A stretch of DNA of 64,000 nucleotides from JAFMJV01 sp034436555 (GCA_034436555.1 DAOTUU010000035.1:1-64000); one strand, 5' to 3'. Counted from the first letter of the stretch, positions 1 through 9,492 are shown. A program made the numbers and translations. The notes: a model not told the origin generated them from the letters alone.

Positions 1-1178
1 GTGATCGCGTAGTCGACGCCCGCGAAGGTCACCGACCGGTCTCGCGGGATGCGGCCCATCAGCTCATCGAACAGGGCGAGGTCCGATCCCGCCGCGAAGA
101 ACGCCCCGACGGCGGTCACCATCGCGACGACCTCCACGCTCGCGGTCAGCGCCAGCAGCGCCGGATACAGGCCGAACACCGCGAGCGTGACCAGGAGCAT
201 GGTGCGCGGCCGGATCCGGCGGGCCTGGCGGCGCCAGAACATGTAGCCCGCGACGAGCGCGAACCCCTGGATCATGGCGATGATGCCGATCCACGCGTCG
301 GGCGCGTGGAGCAGCTGCACGTAGTAGAGCGGCAGGAGCGGCGCCACGAGGCGCACCCCGGCCAGGAACACCGCCTTGCGGCCCACGAAGGCCGTGAACG
401 GACGCTCGCTGCGCAGCAGGGTGCGGGCCGGCAGGGGTGCCGTGTTCGCGCTCGCGGGCGGATCGGGGCGCCCCTCGTCCAGCACGATCCGGGTCGAGTA
501 CCACAGGCTGAAGGCGCCCGCGACCGTCCCGGACAGCAGCACCAGCTCGTATCCGCGGGGCATCCCCAGGACGTCCAGCACGACACCCGCGACCGCCACG
601 GAGATCGCGGTGGCGAGACCCATGATCGCCCAGCGCCGGCCCAGCAGGTCTACTCGCCCCTGGGGTCCGGCGGCCCCGTCCATCACGATGGGGAACGTGA
701 CCTGGCCCATCGTCTGGGGCAGCGACATCAGCGCCCACAGCAGCAGCACGATGGGGACGACCAGCCCCGGTGCCACGACCAGGGTGATCAGCGCGGACCC
801 CGCGTACGCCAACGTGACCACGAAGCGCGACCACGCGTACCAGCGCACGACGTTCCCACGCCGCTGGAGGAATCGACCGAGCCACACCCCGAACAGCAGA
901 CCGCCCAGCGCAGGCAGCGTGGTCAGGATGCCCGTGGCGATCGCGCCGCCTCCCAGGCGCACGAGGAACACCGGCAGGAACGTGGACGCGGCGCCCATGA
1001 CGCCCATCCACGCCGAGTCGATCTGGATGACCTCGAAGTTCCGGCGTCGGACGGGCGACGAGTCGAGTGGCGCGCTGTACCGATGGTAGGCGGCGCGGAC
1101 GCTCGGCACGCCGGGCACGCCCGGATGCGGCAGGTGCGGCCGGACCCGCACGCGTCTGGATGGGTCCGCGTCTGGCAC
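1..1178 (-). CDS. MFS transporter, C-terminus cut by the window edge
   Basis: This is a polytopic membrane transporter of the major facilitator type, read on the minus strand and still open at base 1. The translation shows alternating hydrophobic helices, for example around GGLLFGVWLG, FVVTLAYAGSALI and VVPIVLLLWALMSLP, separated by short basic loops such as RRWAIMG, which is the usual MFS pattern. About 392 codons are visible. I chose the GTG at 1178 because it follows the stop of the preceding oxidoreductase gene by two bases; in-frame ATGs lie further inside (about 1018) but would cut the N-terminal region. The substrate cannot be read from sequence. Its place at the end of a run of sugar-oxidising genes suggests uptake or efflux of a sugar or sugar acid, which is inference. 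Confidence 0.8.
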   Translation of the reverse strand, partial: MPDADPSRRVRVRPHLPHPGVPGVPSVRAAYHRYSAPLDSSPVRRRNFEVIQIDSAWMGVMGAASTFLPVFLVRLGGGAIATGILTTLPALGGLLFGVWLGRFLQRRGNVVRWYAWSRFVVTLAYAGSALITLVVAPGLVVPIVLLLWALMSLPQTMGQVTFPIVMDGAAGPQGRVDLLGRRWAIMGLATAISVAVAGVVLDVLGMPRGYELVLLSGTVAGAFSLWYSTRIVLDEGRPDPPASANTAPLPARTLLRSERPFTAFVGRKAVFLAGVRLVAPLLPLYYVQLLHAPDAWIGIIAMIQGFALVAGYMFWRRQARRIRPRTMLLVTLAVFGLYPALLALTASVEVVAMVTAVGAFFAAGSDLALFDELMGRIPRDRSVTFAGVDYAI

Positions 1179-1180
1179 CG

Positions 1181-2248
1181 CTAGCGGAGCGCCACCCTCC
1201 CGCCGGTCTCGGCGGAGCGGGCCATCGCGTCCAGGACCTCCACCACGCGCGCACCCAGCTCACCCGGCGAGCGGTTCTCGACGCCTGGCTCTCCCCTGGC
1301 GAGCGCGACGAATCGGTCGATGACCCTCTGGAATGACCAGGTGCGATCCTCCTCGGCGATCTCGGCCAGGAGGTCCGAGCCGTCGGCGAGCGACCGACGC
1401 ACGAACAGACGGTCCATGTCCAGCTGGAGCTGGCCGCGCGAGCCCGACACGGTGACCTGCATCTGGTGGTGGTACCCATGCACCCTCGGCGGCAGCGCGG
1501 CCCCCGACACGGTGCCCGTGATGCCTCCCTCGAGACGCAGCGCGATCGCGTCGTACAGCTCCACGGCGGAGCCTCCAGGGTGGTTCATGAAGGCCATCAC
1601 GTCCGTGGCACGCACGTCCAGCAGCCGGAACAGGATGCCCAGGCCGTGGGTCAGCTGTCCCTGGCCGTATCCGCCACCGGACACCTGCGGGTCTCCCCAC
1701 GTCTCGGCCCGCGGCGGCGACTCCTCGGCGGATCCCGGATACGCCTCTCCCGCCGTGAGCAGGTCGCGCACGCCCGACGCCATGACCGCGGTCACATGCT
1801 CCACGGTGCCCACGCCGCCATCCTCGCGGAGGAGGGTCCGGGCCGTCTCCACGATGCCCATCTCGTTCCAGCCGTAGCAGACCATCAGCGTCCGGCCTCG
1901 CTCCCGGGCGAGCTCCGCCAGCGCCCAGGCGTCCGCCGGATCGCGCGTGAACGGCTTCTCCGCCAGGACGTGCGCGCCCGCCTCCAGCGCCAGGCGCGCC
2001 TGCTCGGCCCGGGGGCCCACGGGTCCGGTCAGGACGACCAGGTCGGGTCGGGCGTCGATGACCTCGCGCCAGTCGACCGTGGCCCGCTCGAACCCGAACG
2101 TCCGCTGGACGTAGGCGAGTCGATCGCGATCACGACGGCACGCGATCAGGGGCTGCACGTCCTGCCGGTTCGCGAAGGCCGGCAGATGGGCGGCGACCGC
2201 CCAGGTGCCCGCGCCGATGATGCCCATGGTGAGGCGGTCGCCGGTCAC
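1181..2248 (-). CDS. Gfo/Idh/MocA family oxidoreductase
   Basis: This is a 355-residue NAD(P)-dependent dehydrogenase of the Gfo/Idh/MocA family, which oxidises or reduces sugars, inositols and their derivatives in the cytoplasm. The N-terminal Rossmann fold has GIIGAGTW near residues 9-16, and the family EKP motif appears as LAEKPFTRD near residue 90. The C-terminal half has the family alpha/beta substrate domain with GGGYGQGQLTH. The start is the GTG at 2248, which overlaps the stop of the upstream lactonase gene as GTGA; an ATG seven codons later is possible. Overlap with an L-fuconolactonase-type gene suggests the two act on the same sugar. The exact substrate is unknown. Confidence 0.88.
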   Translation of the reverse strand: MTGDRLTMGIIGAGTWAVAAHLPAFANRQDVQPLIACRRDRDRLAYVQRTFGFERATVDWREVIDARPDLVVLTGPVGPRAEQARLALEAGAHVLAEKPFTRDPADAWALAELARERGRTLMVCYGWNEMGIVETARTLLREDGGVGTVEHVTAVMASGVRDLLTAGEAYPGSAEESPPRAETWGDPQVSGGGYGQGQLTHGLGILFRLLDVRATDVMAFMNHPGGSAVELYDAIALRLEGGITGTVSGAALPPRVHGYHHQMQVTVSGSRGQLQLDMDRLFVRRSLADGSDLLAEIAEEDRTWSFQRVIDRFVALARGEPGVENRSPGELGARVVEVLDAMARSAETGGRVALR

Positions 2249-3210
2249 GCCGCAGCTCCCGGTCGGTAGATCCGCTGCGCGTTGCGGAACAGCATGGCCT
2301 CCTGCTCGTCTCGCGTGAAGCCGGCCCGTTCGATGATCGCGCGGTAGGCATCCACCTGCCGCAGGTAGGACGAGAACACCACGTCCACCGGCCAGTTCGT
2401 GCCGAACATGATCCGGGCCGGCCCGAACGCCTCGATGCAGTGGAGCACCCAGGGCGTGATCGAGTCGACCGTCCAGTGATGGTCCACCATCCCGAAGCCA
2501 CTGACCTTGCAGGTCACGTTGGGCTGGGCGGCGAGTCCGCTGATGCCCTCCCGCCAGGTCGCGAAGTACTCTCGGCTGCGCGCCATCGGGTTGCCCGCGT
2601 GGCCCACGATCATCGCGGTGTCGGGGAACGCGGCGGCCGCATCCCGGCCCTCGCGCCACAGGTCCGGAACCGTCAGCTCATATGAGAGTCCGCGCCGAGC
2701 GAGCGCGGTCATCGCGTCCGCGAAGGCCGGGGTGCGCCAGTCCCGGGGATGGCCGCGCGGACGGACGCCCCGGACCAGCCCCGAGGCCGCCTGGTGGCGC
2801 TCCAGCGTCCCGTCGGCACCGGGCGCCTCCACGTCCAGGTACGCCACGATCGCGCCGGGGTAGCCAGCAGCCCGCGAGACCTCGTCCAGCCATGCGGTCT
2901 CCTCCACCGGGTCCGGCCCCGCATACGCCGCCTCGATGTGCACCGAGCCGATGACATTGGAGCCGTAGAACTCCTTGAGCAGGCGTTCGACCGGCCAGTC
3001 CTGGCGGATCATCTTGTAGTCGCCCGTGACCGCCGAGTTATCCAGCCGCGGACCGATCGTGCCGTCCGCGCGGACCTCGTCGGTCAGCCAGTCGTAGCGG
3101 AAGCGACCCAGCTCCCACAGGTGGTGATGGGCGTCGATGAACGGGATGCTCCGGTCCACCTCGCCCACGATGGCGCCCTCGAGATCGACGTCGTAGGTCG
3201 GCTCGCCCAT
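2245..3210 (-). CDS. Amidohydrolase-2 family hydrolase, L-fuconolactonase-like
   Basis: This 321-residue metal-dependent TIM-barrel hydrolase belongs to the amidohydrolase-2 group that includes L-fucono-1,5-lactonase and L-rhamnonolactonase (COG3618 type). The diagnostic opening is FIDAHHHLWELGRFRYDWL near residues 24-42, with two metal-binding histidines. Further in are the barrel motifs VGHAGNP and FGTNWPVD, the last carrying the conserved metal-ligand Asp. The family opens sugar lactones made by a dehydrogenase. The ATG at 3210 is preceded by ordinary intergenic sequence; the gene overlaps the following Gfo/Idh gene by four bases. A lactonase role fits the neighbouring dehydrogenases and acid dehydratase, but the sugar is not determined by the sequence. 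Confidence 0.85.
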   Translation of the reverse strand: MGEPTYDVDLEGAIVGEVDRSIPFIDAHHHLWELGRFRYDWLTDEVRADGTIGPRLDNSAVTGDYKMIRQDWPVERLLKEFYGSNVIGSVHIEAAYAGPDPVEETAWLDEVSRAAGYPGAIVAYLDVEAPGADGTLERHQAASGLVRGVRPRGHPRDWRTPAFADAMTALARRGLSYELTVPDLWREGRDAAAAFPDTAMIVGHAGNPMARSREYFATWREGISGLAAQPNVTCKVSGFGMVDHHWTVDSITPWVLHCIEAFGPARIMFGTNWPVDVVFSSYLRQVDAYRAIIERAGFTRDEQEAMLFRNAQRIYRPGAAA

Positions 3211-3335
3211 GGTCCGATGGCTCCTGTGTCTGGCGCAGACGGGATGACGGGACGGCCGGGCCGAGGCGGTCTGCTGCCCCGACCCGGCCGTCATCGCTGG
3301 ATGCTGGATGCGCCTCGAAGGCGCGACGTCGCGCG

Positions 3336-4376
3336 TCAGCCGCAGGCAGGTGCCTCCGGATAGAGGGCGTGGATGTTCGAGGCGTTGACCGCCTCGTGCG
3401 GCGTGAACAGCTGGGCGGGAACCTCCTTGCCGTCGAGCAGGTCGATCATCGCCGGGATGAGCGTCTTGCCGTAGCGCTCCGGGAAGTACGCGGCGTCGGC
3501 GACCCACACGGGGTTGCAGGCGATCTCCTTCCATGCGGAGGGGTCGGCGCCCTGGGAGCCGATGCGCAGCTCCGCCTCGCGTCCGGCCGTGCGCGCCGCG
3601 GCCAGCGCACCCAGCGCCATGTCGTCGTTGAGCGAGAACACCACGAGCGTGCCGCCCGGCGGGATCGTCGGCAACAGGTCACCCACCGAGGTCAGCGCCT
3701 GGTCGGTGGTGCCACCCACCCCCAGCCGCTGGAGCTTCTCCGCGGGGATGTCGCCGCAGATGCTCGTGAACCCATCGAGCATGCCCATCGTGCGGTCCTC
3801 GTTGACCACGCCGACCTGGGGCGACTCCAGGGTGATGACCTGGTCGTAGGTGCAGCCATTCTCAGCCTGGAGCGCCTTGCCCACCGCCTCGCCGGACACG
3901 AAGCCCGCGAAGTGGTTGTTGGCACCCATGAACACCTTCTCACAGGGCGCCTGGTGGATGTCGATGGCGATGGTGGGCACGTTGTCGTACGCGTTGCAGA
4001 TCTCCTTCGAGATCTCCGCGAACGCCTGGAAGTTCAGCACCCCCTGGGCTCCCTGGACGGCCATCTGCTGGGCGCATGCGAGCGCCTCCGAGTCGGTCAC
4101 CTTGGAGTCGCAGAAGATGAGCTCCGCACCAGCCTTCTGGGCCTCCGCGGCGATGCTGTCCGAGACGAGCTTCACGAAGGGCAGCGAGTCGCCCAGCGAG
4201 ATGTAGCCGATCTTCCTGCCCACGCCGCTGCCCTCAACGGCGCCCGTCGCAGCGTACGGGTTCTCCGGGACCGGTGCGGCGCTGGGGCTCTGCGCGGCTG
4301 CGGGAAGGGCGATCGCCGCCACGAGGGCGACGCCGCCGATGGTTGACGCCGCGCGGCGCATGCGAGACAGGTGCAC
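3336..4376 (-). CDS. Sugar ABC transporter substrate-binding protein (paralogue 1)
   Basis: This 346-residue exported solute-binding protein belongs to the periplasmic-binding-protein type 1 (ribose/xylose-like) family. A basic N-terminus and hydrophobic core end at ALPAAAQSPS, a likely signal peptidase I site; no lipobox cysteine is present, unlike many binding proteins of monoderm bacteria. The mature part has the two-lobed family pattern, with KIGYISLGDSLPFVKLVS and later VFSLNDDMALGALAA. The GTG start at 4376 is favoured by AAGGAGG six bases upstream. It is closely related along its whole length to the binding protein at 8384-9427, including paired cysteines and the C-terminal HALYPEAPAC segment, which points to duplication. 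A promoter-like TTGACA/CACACT pair lies about 100 bases upstream. Confidence 0.9.
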   Translation of the reverse strand: MHLSRMRRAASTIGGVALVAAIALPAAAQSPSAAPVPENPYAATGAVEGSGVGRKIGYISLGDSLPFVKLVSDSIAAEAQKAGAELIFCDSKVTDSEALACAQQMAVQGAQGVLNFQAFAEISKEICNAYDNVPTIAIDIHQAPCEKVFMGANNHFAGFVSGEAVGKALQAENGCTYDQVITLESPQVGVVNEDRTMGMLDGFTSICGDIPAEKLQRLGVGGTTDQALTSVGDLLPTIPPGGTLVVFSLNDDMALGALAAARTAGREAELRIGSQGADPSAWKEIACNPVWVADAAYFPERYGKTLIPAMIDLLDGKEVPAQLFTPHEAVNASNIHALYPEAPACG

Positions 4377-4468
4377 AGGTTCCCTCCTTCGTGCCGGACA
4401 CTCCGCGGACGCGCCCTTCCAATCGCGGGAGGCTGCGCTGGAAACGATGTCAACGCGTCCGCAGGCCG

Positions 4469-4498
4469 AGTGTGGTGGGACGGTGATGCCGGTGTCAA
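4469..4498 (-). promoter_or_regulatory. Predicted sigma-70-type promoter for the 3336-4376 gene
   Basis: Reading on the minus strand, TTGACA (4498-4493) is followed after 18 bases by CACACT (4474-4469). The spacing and the -10 resemble those at 9536-9565 and 42968-42997. The predicted transcript would have a leader of about 85 bases before the GTG start. Confidence 0.55.
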
Positions 4499-4629
4499 GC
4501 CGCGCCCCTCGCGGCGCGACCGCGACCGTGAACGTTCAGGAGCGGGCCGCGGGTGGTGCGGGCGGCCCAGCGCGGGCGGCGGGTCGCGGGCGGCGGGTCG
4601 CGGCGCCCGCGGTCGCCGCGGCGACCAGA

Positions 4630-5736
4630 TCAGGCGGGCTGACCGTCCGGACCCACCACCGGCAGCTGGGGCTTCGTCCGTCCCACGCGCTCATAGGCCG
4701 ACTCGGGGATCGCCTCGAGTGACTTGTACACCGTCCAGCTGCACTTCCGACGCGTCGAGTCGGCGTCCGCCGTCCCACCCCACCTGGGCGGCTCCACGAC
4801 GCGCACGGGATGGCCCCAGCGCTCCTCCGGCAGCAGTTCCAGGGCAAGGCAGCAGTGGGCGCAGTAGTAGCAGATCCCGGTCTGCCCCCAGGACCAGTCG
4901 TGCGGCTCCTGGGTCACCCCGAACTCGTAGGGTGCGAGCACCCGGGAGCCGGTGCCCTCGATCTCGTCGCCGCGCAGCGACCGGCCTCCCGAGCCGCACG
5001 GGTCGAAGCGCACCACGTAGCGGTCGTCGTGCTCCTCGAACTCCAGCGACCCGTCCCGTTCCGGCCCGCACAGGTGGGCGCGCATCGCCTCCAGGACCAG
5101 GTACAGGTTCCGCTCCAGGGTCGACGCGTACGGGTGGGTCCGCGTGTCGAAGGGCATGTAGCGCTCCTGGATGTAGGGCTCCAGGACCGCCCGATAGCAG
5201 CTCTCCAGCGCCGACTCCCCGAACCTCCGCGCCACGAACGCCAGCACGCCGGACATCACATCCGCGTACCGGTCATGGAGCCTCCGCCACGCCTCCGACA
5301 GGTCGTCGAGCGCGATGTCGGCGTCCGCCACGCTGATCTCGTAGGCGCGGATCCGGTTTCCCAGGCGCCCGGCCATCACCCCCAGCTCGTCCCATCGGGC
5401 GACCGGATCGAGCGGCGTGCCGTCGGGATACGCCATGAGCGTCCGCAGTCGGGCCAGCTCCGCGTCGCGCTCCGCCTCCGTCACCCCCTGACCCGCCAGC
5501 CAGTCCAGGAAGCCCGCGGTCCAGACCTTGTAGATGACATAGACGACCTTGGCCTCCTCCATGAAGGAGTCGACCAGCTGGGCCGCGACCTCGCGCCTGC
5601 CCGCGAGCAGGCCGAAGGTGTCCCCCGCCTCCGCCAGGGCCTCGCGCGCCTTGTCCAGGGTGGGACGCGCCTGGTCCGGCCAGTCGCCCGACCGCACCCG
5701 CTTGCCGATCGCCGCGGAGAACGAGAGGCTCGTCAT
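4630..5736 (-). CDS. Uncharacterised cysteine-rich protein, 368 residues
   Basis: I do not recognise this protein. It appears cytosolic, with no signal peptide or membrane segment. The first two thirds are mostly helical and rich in Ala, Arg and Asp/Glu. The last third holds a compact cysteine set: FDPCGSGGR (Cys247), then GICYYCAHCC (Cys289, 292, 295, 296) and a lone RKCSW (Cys332). Such spacing suggests a metal or iron-sulfur site, but this is inference only. The ATG at 5736 is 13 bases after the stop of the interrupted permease gene, so it is probably the last gene of the sugar ABC operon, before the separately promoted binding protein at 3336. A hydrolase or reductase acting on the imported substrate is possible. 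Confidence 0.6.
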   Translation of the reverse strand: MTSLSFSAAIGKRVRSGDWPDQARPTLDKAREALAEAGDTFGLLAGRREVAAQLVDSFMEEAKVVYVIYKVWTAGFLDWLAGQGVTEAERDAELARLRTLMAYPDGTPLDPVARWDELGVMAGRLGNRIRAYEISVADADIALDDLSEAWRRLHDRYADVMSGVLAFVARRFGESALESCYRAVLEPYIQERYMPFDTRTHPYASTLERNLYLVLEAMRAHLCGPERDGSLEFEEHDDRYVVRFDPCGSGGRSLRGDEIEGTGSRVLAPYEFGVTQEPHDWSWGQTGICYYCAHCCLALELLPEERWGHPVRVVEPPRWGGTADADSTRRKCSWTVYKSLEAIPESAYERVGRTKPQLPVVGPDGQPA

Positions 5737-5749
5737 CGCGCGGCGCCGG

Positions 5750-6838
5750 TCACGTCGCCGACTTCGTCAGCCGGATGCGCAGCTGGTCGAACCCGACCGC
5801 CGCGAGCAGCAGCACGCCACCGAACACCTCGATCCAGAACGACGGGATGCGCAGCTGGATGAGGCCGTTGCCCAGGACGCCGACGATGAGGACCGCCAGG
5901 ATGGTGCCCACGATGCCTCCCCGACCGCCCGCCAGGCTGGCACCGCCCAGGACCACGGCCGTGACCACCGACAGCTCCAGGCCCAGGCCCGCGTTGACCG
6001 ATGCGCCACCCACCTGCGACAGCAGGATGAGGCCCGACAGACCCGCCATCGCGGCCGACAGGATGAAGCCGATGAAGATCGCGCGGCCCGTCCTGATGCC
6101 CGCGAGGCGCGCCGCCGTGGGGCTGGCGCCGATGGCGTACATCGACCGGCCGTAGGTGGTGTAGCGCAGGATGAACCAGGAGATGACGATGACGGCCGCG
6201 AAGATGTACACGGGGATGGGGATGCCGCCGTCGGGGATGCGCGTGATGCCCAGGCCGCCGAAGTTCTCGATGCGGATGGTCTGGCCGTCACCCAGCACCT
6301 TGGTGAGGCCCCGGAAGATGGCCAGCGTGCCCAGCGTCGTGATGAGCGCGTTGATGCGGAACGTGGTGACTCAGATCGCATTCACGACACCCACCAGCAG
6401 GGCCGCGCCGATGGCCACGAGGAAGGCGACCTCCACGGGGAGTCCCATGGCGAAGGGCGTCTTGGTCACGCCCACCGGAGCCGCGGCGACCGCCATCACC
6501 ATCGCCGTGAAACCCGCGAGGGAGCCGACCGACAGGTCGAACTGGCCGGAGATCAGCAGGATGGTGGCGGGACACGCGACGATGCCGATGCGGGCCACGT
6601 TCTGGAGGATGTTCACCAGGTTGTCCGCGTTGAAGAAGTACGGACTGGTGACCGAGAAGAACACGAACAGAGCCGCCAGGACCACGAACAGCGCGGCGGT
6701 CTCCGGGACCGAGACGCGCGACCGAGACTCGACCGGCCTGATGGCAGGAGCGACCTTCGCCTCCGCGCCTGCCGCGCCGGTCTCCAGCGCCTCGGGCGCC
6801 GCCCTCCCGGGACCGCCGGTCAGCTCTTCGTCCGTCAC
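5750..6838 (-). pseudogene. Monosaccharide ABC transporter permease interrupted by an in-frame TGA
   Basis: This is an RbsC-type inner-membrane permease for the sugar ABC transporter encoded beside it. The first part (6838 to 6374, 155 codons from a GTG start with AGGAGG just upstream) ends ALLVGVVNAI and then TGA at 6373-6371. The same frame continues without any shift as VTTFRINALITTLGTLAIFRG and on to the stop at 5750, about 207 more codons. Both parts align to one RbsC-like protein, including the conserved region just after the stop. So a single nonsense codon splits an otherwise intact gene. It may be a true pseudogene, a strain-level variant, a sequencing error, or a read-through codon. 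No obvious start lies close after the stop; the next is a GTG at 6298. Confidence 0.85.
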
Positions 6839-6841
6839 CCG

Positions 6842-8332
6842 TCACCCTCCTGCCGCCGCCAGGAGGCGGCTCGTCATGATCTCCTCGCCCTCGAGCTGCG
6901 CGGCCATCCGGCCGCGGGCCATCACGTAGCAGCGGTCCGCCACCTGGACCACCTCCTCGTAGTCGGACGTGATGACCAGCACCGCGACGCCCTGGGCGGC
7001 CAGGTCCCGCAGCGACCGATAGATGTCCTCGCGGGCACCGACATCCACGCCGCGCGTCGGCTCGATGAGCACGAGCGCCCGCGAGTCTCGCTCCAGCCAG
7101 CGCGCCAGCAGCACCTTCTGCTGGTTGCCGCCGGACAGCGTCCCCATCCGCTGCTTGGGATCGTTGCGGGAGCGGATGGTGAGCTTGTCGCGCCAGCGCT
7201 GGAACGCCTTCGCCTCGGTGCGGTCCGAGAGGACGCCCATCGTCGAGAGGTTCGGCCAGTTGGCGATGGCCACGTTCTCCGCCACCGGCCGCACCAGGAA
7301 CGCGCCGCCAGCCTTGCGGTCCGCCGGCAGGAACCCGACGCCGTGGGAGATCGCGTCCGTGGGTCCCTGGAACGTGGAGACCCTTCCCTGCACCTCGAGC
7401 GTGCCGCCGTCCAGCTCGCGGATGCCGAACGCCGTCTCTCCCACGTCCGCCGCTCCCGAGCCGAGCTTGCCGAACAGCGCCACGACCTCGCCGGAGCGCA
7501 CCTCGAGCGACACGTCGTGGAACGCCGAACCGGACGAGGCGCCGCTCCAGCGGATGACCGGCTGGCCCACGATCTGGGTGCCGGAGGGGGCCGGTCGGCC
7601 GACCTCCGCCATGCGCCGGCCGATCATCGCCTCGATCATCTCGCGCCGATCGGACTCGGCGACCGGCTTGAGCAGCGAGGTGGAGCCGTCGCGCAGGACC
7701 TGGACCCGGTCCGCGACCTCGGTGACCTCGTCCAGCCGGTGGGTGATGTAGATGATGGCGACGCCCTGGTCGCGCAGCCTGCGGATGAACTCGAACAGGA
7801 CCTGCGCCTCGTGGTGAGACAGCGCCGCCGTGGGCTCGTCCAGGATGAGCAGGCGCGCGGAGCCCGAGAGCGACCGCGCGATCTCCACGATCTGACGCTC
7901 GCCCACGCGCAGCGATCCGACCGTCCGGCCCGGATCGATGTCCACGCCGAGCTGGTCCAGGATCTCCTTGGCGCGCCGGTTCATGGCGCGCCAGTTGACG
8001 AACCCGCGGGCGTTGGGGATGCGCCCCAGCGAGATGTTCTCGGCGACGCTCAGCGTGGAGGCGTCCTGGAACTCCTGGAAGATGATGGCCACGCCCAGGT
8101 CGCGCGCCTGGCGCGGCGTGAGCACCCCGTACGAGGTGCCATCCACGATGATCTCGCCCGCGTCCGCCTGGTAGTCGCCGGCGATGATCTTGACCATGGT
8201 CGACTTGCCGGCTCCGTTCTCGCCCAGGAGGGCGAGCACGGAGCCGCCAACGGCATCGAGGTCCACACCGTGGAGGACCTCGACACCGCCGAAGGACTTG
8301 CGGATTCGACGAGCCTTGAGCTCGAAGGTCAC
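6842..8332 (-). CDS. Monosaccharide ABC transporter ATP-binding protein (two ABC domains)
   Basis: This 496-residue cytoplasmic ATPase has the RbsA/MglA two-domain layout and would energise the permease encoded next to it. The first domain has Walker A GENGAGKST near residue 37, the signature-region sequence VGSLRVGERQIVEIARSL, Walker B LLILDEPTAAL and the switch THR. The second domain has a degenerate Walker A (FGKLGSGAADV), as is typical of this family, but keeps LSGGNQQKVLLAR and a Walker B-like stretch LVLIEPTRGVDVG. The start is the GTG at 8332; the stop lies three bases before the permease start. Gene order binding protein, ATPase, permease is standard for CUT2 sugar importers. Confidence 0.92.
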   Translation of the reverse strand: MTFELKARRIRKSFGGVEVLHGVDLDAVGGSVLALLGENGAGKSTMVKIIAGDYQADAGEIIVDGTSYGVLTPRQARDLGVAIIFQEFQDASTLSVAENISLGRIPNARGFVNWRAMNRRAKEILDQLGVDIDPGRTVGSLRVGERQIVEIARSLSGSARLLILDEPTAALSHHEAQVLFEFIRRLRDQGVAIIYITHRLDEVTEVADRVQVLRDGSTSLLKPVAESDRREMIEAMIGRRMAEVGRPAPSGTQIVGQPVIRWSGASSGSAFHDVSLEVRSGEVVALFGKLGSGAADVGETAFGIRELDGGTLEVQGRVSTFQGPTDAISHGVGFLPADRKAGGAFLVRPVAENVAIANWPNLSTMGVLSDRTEAKAFQRWRDKLTIRSRNDPKQRMGTLSGGNQQKVLLARWLERDSRALVLIEPTRGVDVGAREDIYRSLRDLAAQGVAVLVITSDYEEVVQVADRCYVMARGRMAAQLEGEEIMTSRLLAAAGG

Positions 8333-8383
8333 GACTCGTCGCTCCTGTCCGCTGCTACAGGGAGGGGCCCCGGATGCCGCCGC

Positions 8384-9427
8384 TCAGGCGTCGCAGGCCG
8401 GGGTGTCCGGATAGATCTCGCGGATGTTGTCCTTGTTGATGACCTGGTGGGCGGTGAACAGCTCCTTGTAGGGCTCCTTGCCGTTGAGGATGTCGATCAT
8501 CGCGGGCACCACGGTCTTGCCGTAGCGCTCCGGGAAGTACGCCACCGAGGCGATGTACTGCGGATTGCAGGCGACGTCCTTCCAGATCGACGGATCGGTG
8601 CCCTGGCCGGAGTAGATCACATCGGCCTCGCGGCCCAGCGTGCGCGCGGCGCCCAGGGCGCCGAGGATGCCGTCCTCGTTGATGGCCACCACGACGATGT
8701 GGTTGCCGGGCAGCGAGGGCAGCAGGTTGGACACCTGCTCCAGGGCCGGATCGGTGCGGTCCGCGCCGTCGAGCACGATCTCGTTGGTGATGGGGCAGTG
8801 CTCCGTGAAGCCGTCGCGGTAGCCGCCCATGCGGTCGGTGTTCGCGGCGCCCGCGGCGGTCGACTCGAGCGACACGTACGCGGTGATGTCGCAGTTCCAG
8901 TTGTCCTTGACGTACTGGCCGATCGCGGATCCCGCCAGGCGGCCCGCCTCTCGGTTGTTGGCGCCCATGAAGGTGACCTGGCAGGGCGGCTGGACGATGT
9001 CGATGGCGATCGTCGGGACGTTGTTGTACGAGTTGCAGATCTCGGGCGAGGAGTCCTGGTACACCTGGAAGTTGATGACTCCCTGGACCTGCTGCACGCC
9101 CAGGTTCTGGCCGCACTCGAGGGCCTTCGCGTTGTCCACCTGGGAGTCGCAGAAGGCGAGATCCAGGCCGGCGACGGCCGCCTGCTCCTTGATGGAGTCG
9201 GAGACCAGCTTCACGAACGGGACGTTGTCCCCGAGCGAGATGTAGCCCACCTTGAGGCCCGCGCCGCTGCCTTCCACGGCACCGGTCTCGAAGTACGGAT
9301 TCACGGGTGCCGCCGCCGGGCTGGCCGCGGGCGACCCATCCTGTGCCATGACGGGAGCGGCCACCGCGAGCATCGCGGTGACGCCCAGCAGCGCCACCCA
9401 GCGCCGCGACCTCAACGAACCATCCAC
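8384..9427 (-). CDS. Sugar ABC transporter substrate-binding protein (paralogue 2)
   Basis: This exported type 1 solute-binding protein should deliver a sugar to the ATPase and permease encoded directly downstream. The signal peptide ends at APVMAQDGSP. The mature chain carries KVGYISLGDNVPFVKLVS and FPERYGKTVVPAM, and matches paralogue 1 at 3336-4376 along its length, including cysteine positions. Two starts are possible: the ATG at 9436 abuts the AGGAGG ribosome site with no spacing, whereas the GTG at 9427 lies nine bases after it, so I favour 9427. The promoter at 9536-9565 and an imperfect LacI-type palindrome at 9493-9515 lie upstream, suggesting sugar-responsive repression. Confidence 0.9.
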   Translation of the reverse strand: MDGSLRSRRWVALLGVTAMLAVAAPVMAQDGSPAASPAAAPVNPYFETGAVEGSGAGLKVGYISLGDNVPFVKLVSDSIKEQAAVAGLDLAFCDSQVDNAKALECGQNLGVQQVQGVINFQVYQDSSPEICNSYNNVPTIAIDIVQPPCQVTFMGANNREAGRLAGSAIGQYVKDNWNCDITAYVSLESTAAGAANTDRMGGYRDGFTEHCPITNEIVLDGADRTDPALEQVSNLLPSLPGNHIVVVAINEDGILGALGAARTLGREADVIYSGQGTDPSIWKDVACNPQYIASVAYFPERYGKTVVPAMIDILNGKEPYKELFTAHQVINKDNIREIYPDTPACDA

Positions 9428-9492
9428 GCTCTGCATCCTCCTGCTCCCGCACGGCGCCTGACCGCCGGGACTGCCTCGATGTGGGGTGGGTT

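Noticed and set aside
6371..6373. Genome-wide UGA recoding
   Set aside because: Many genes here end in TGA, often overlapping the next start (ATGA, GTGA), so TGA is a normal stop in this organism.
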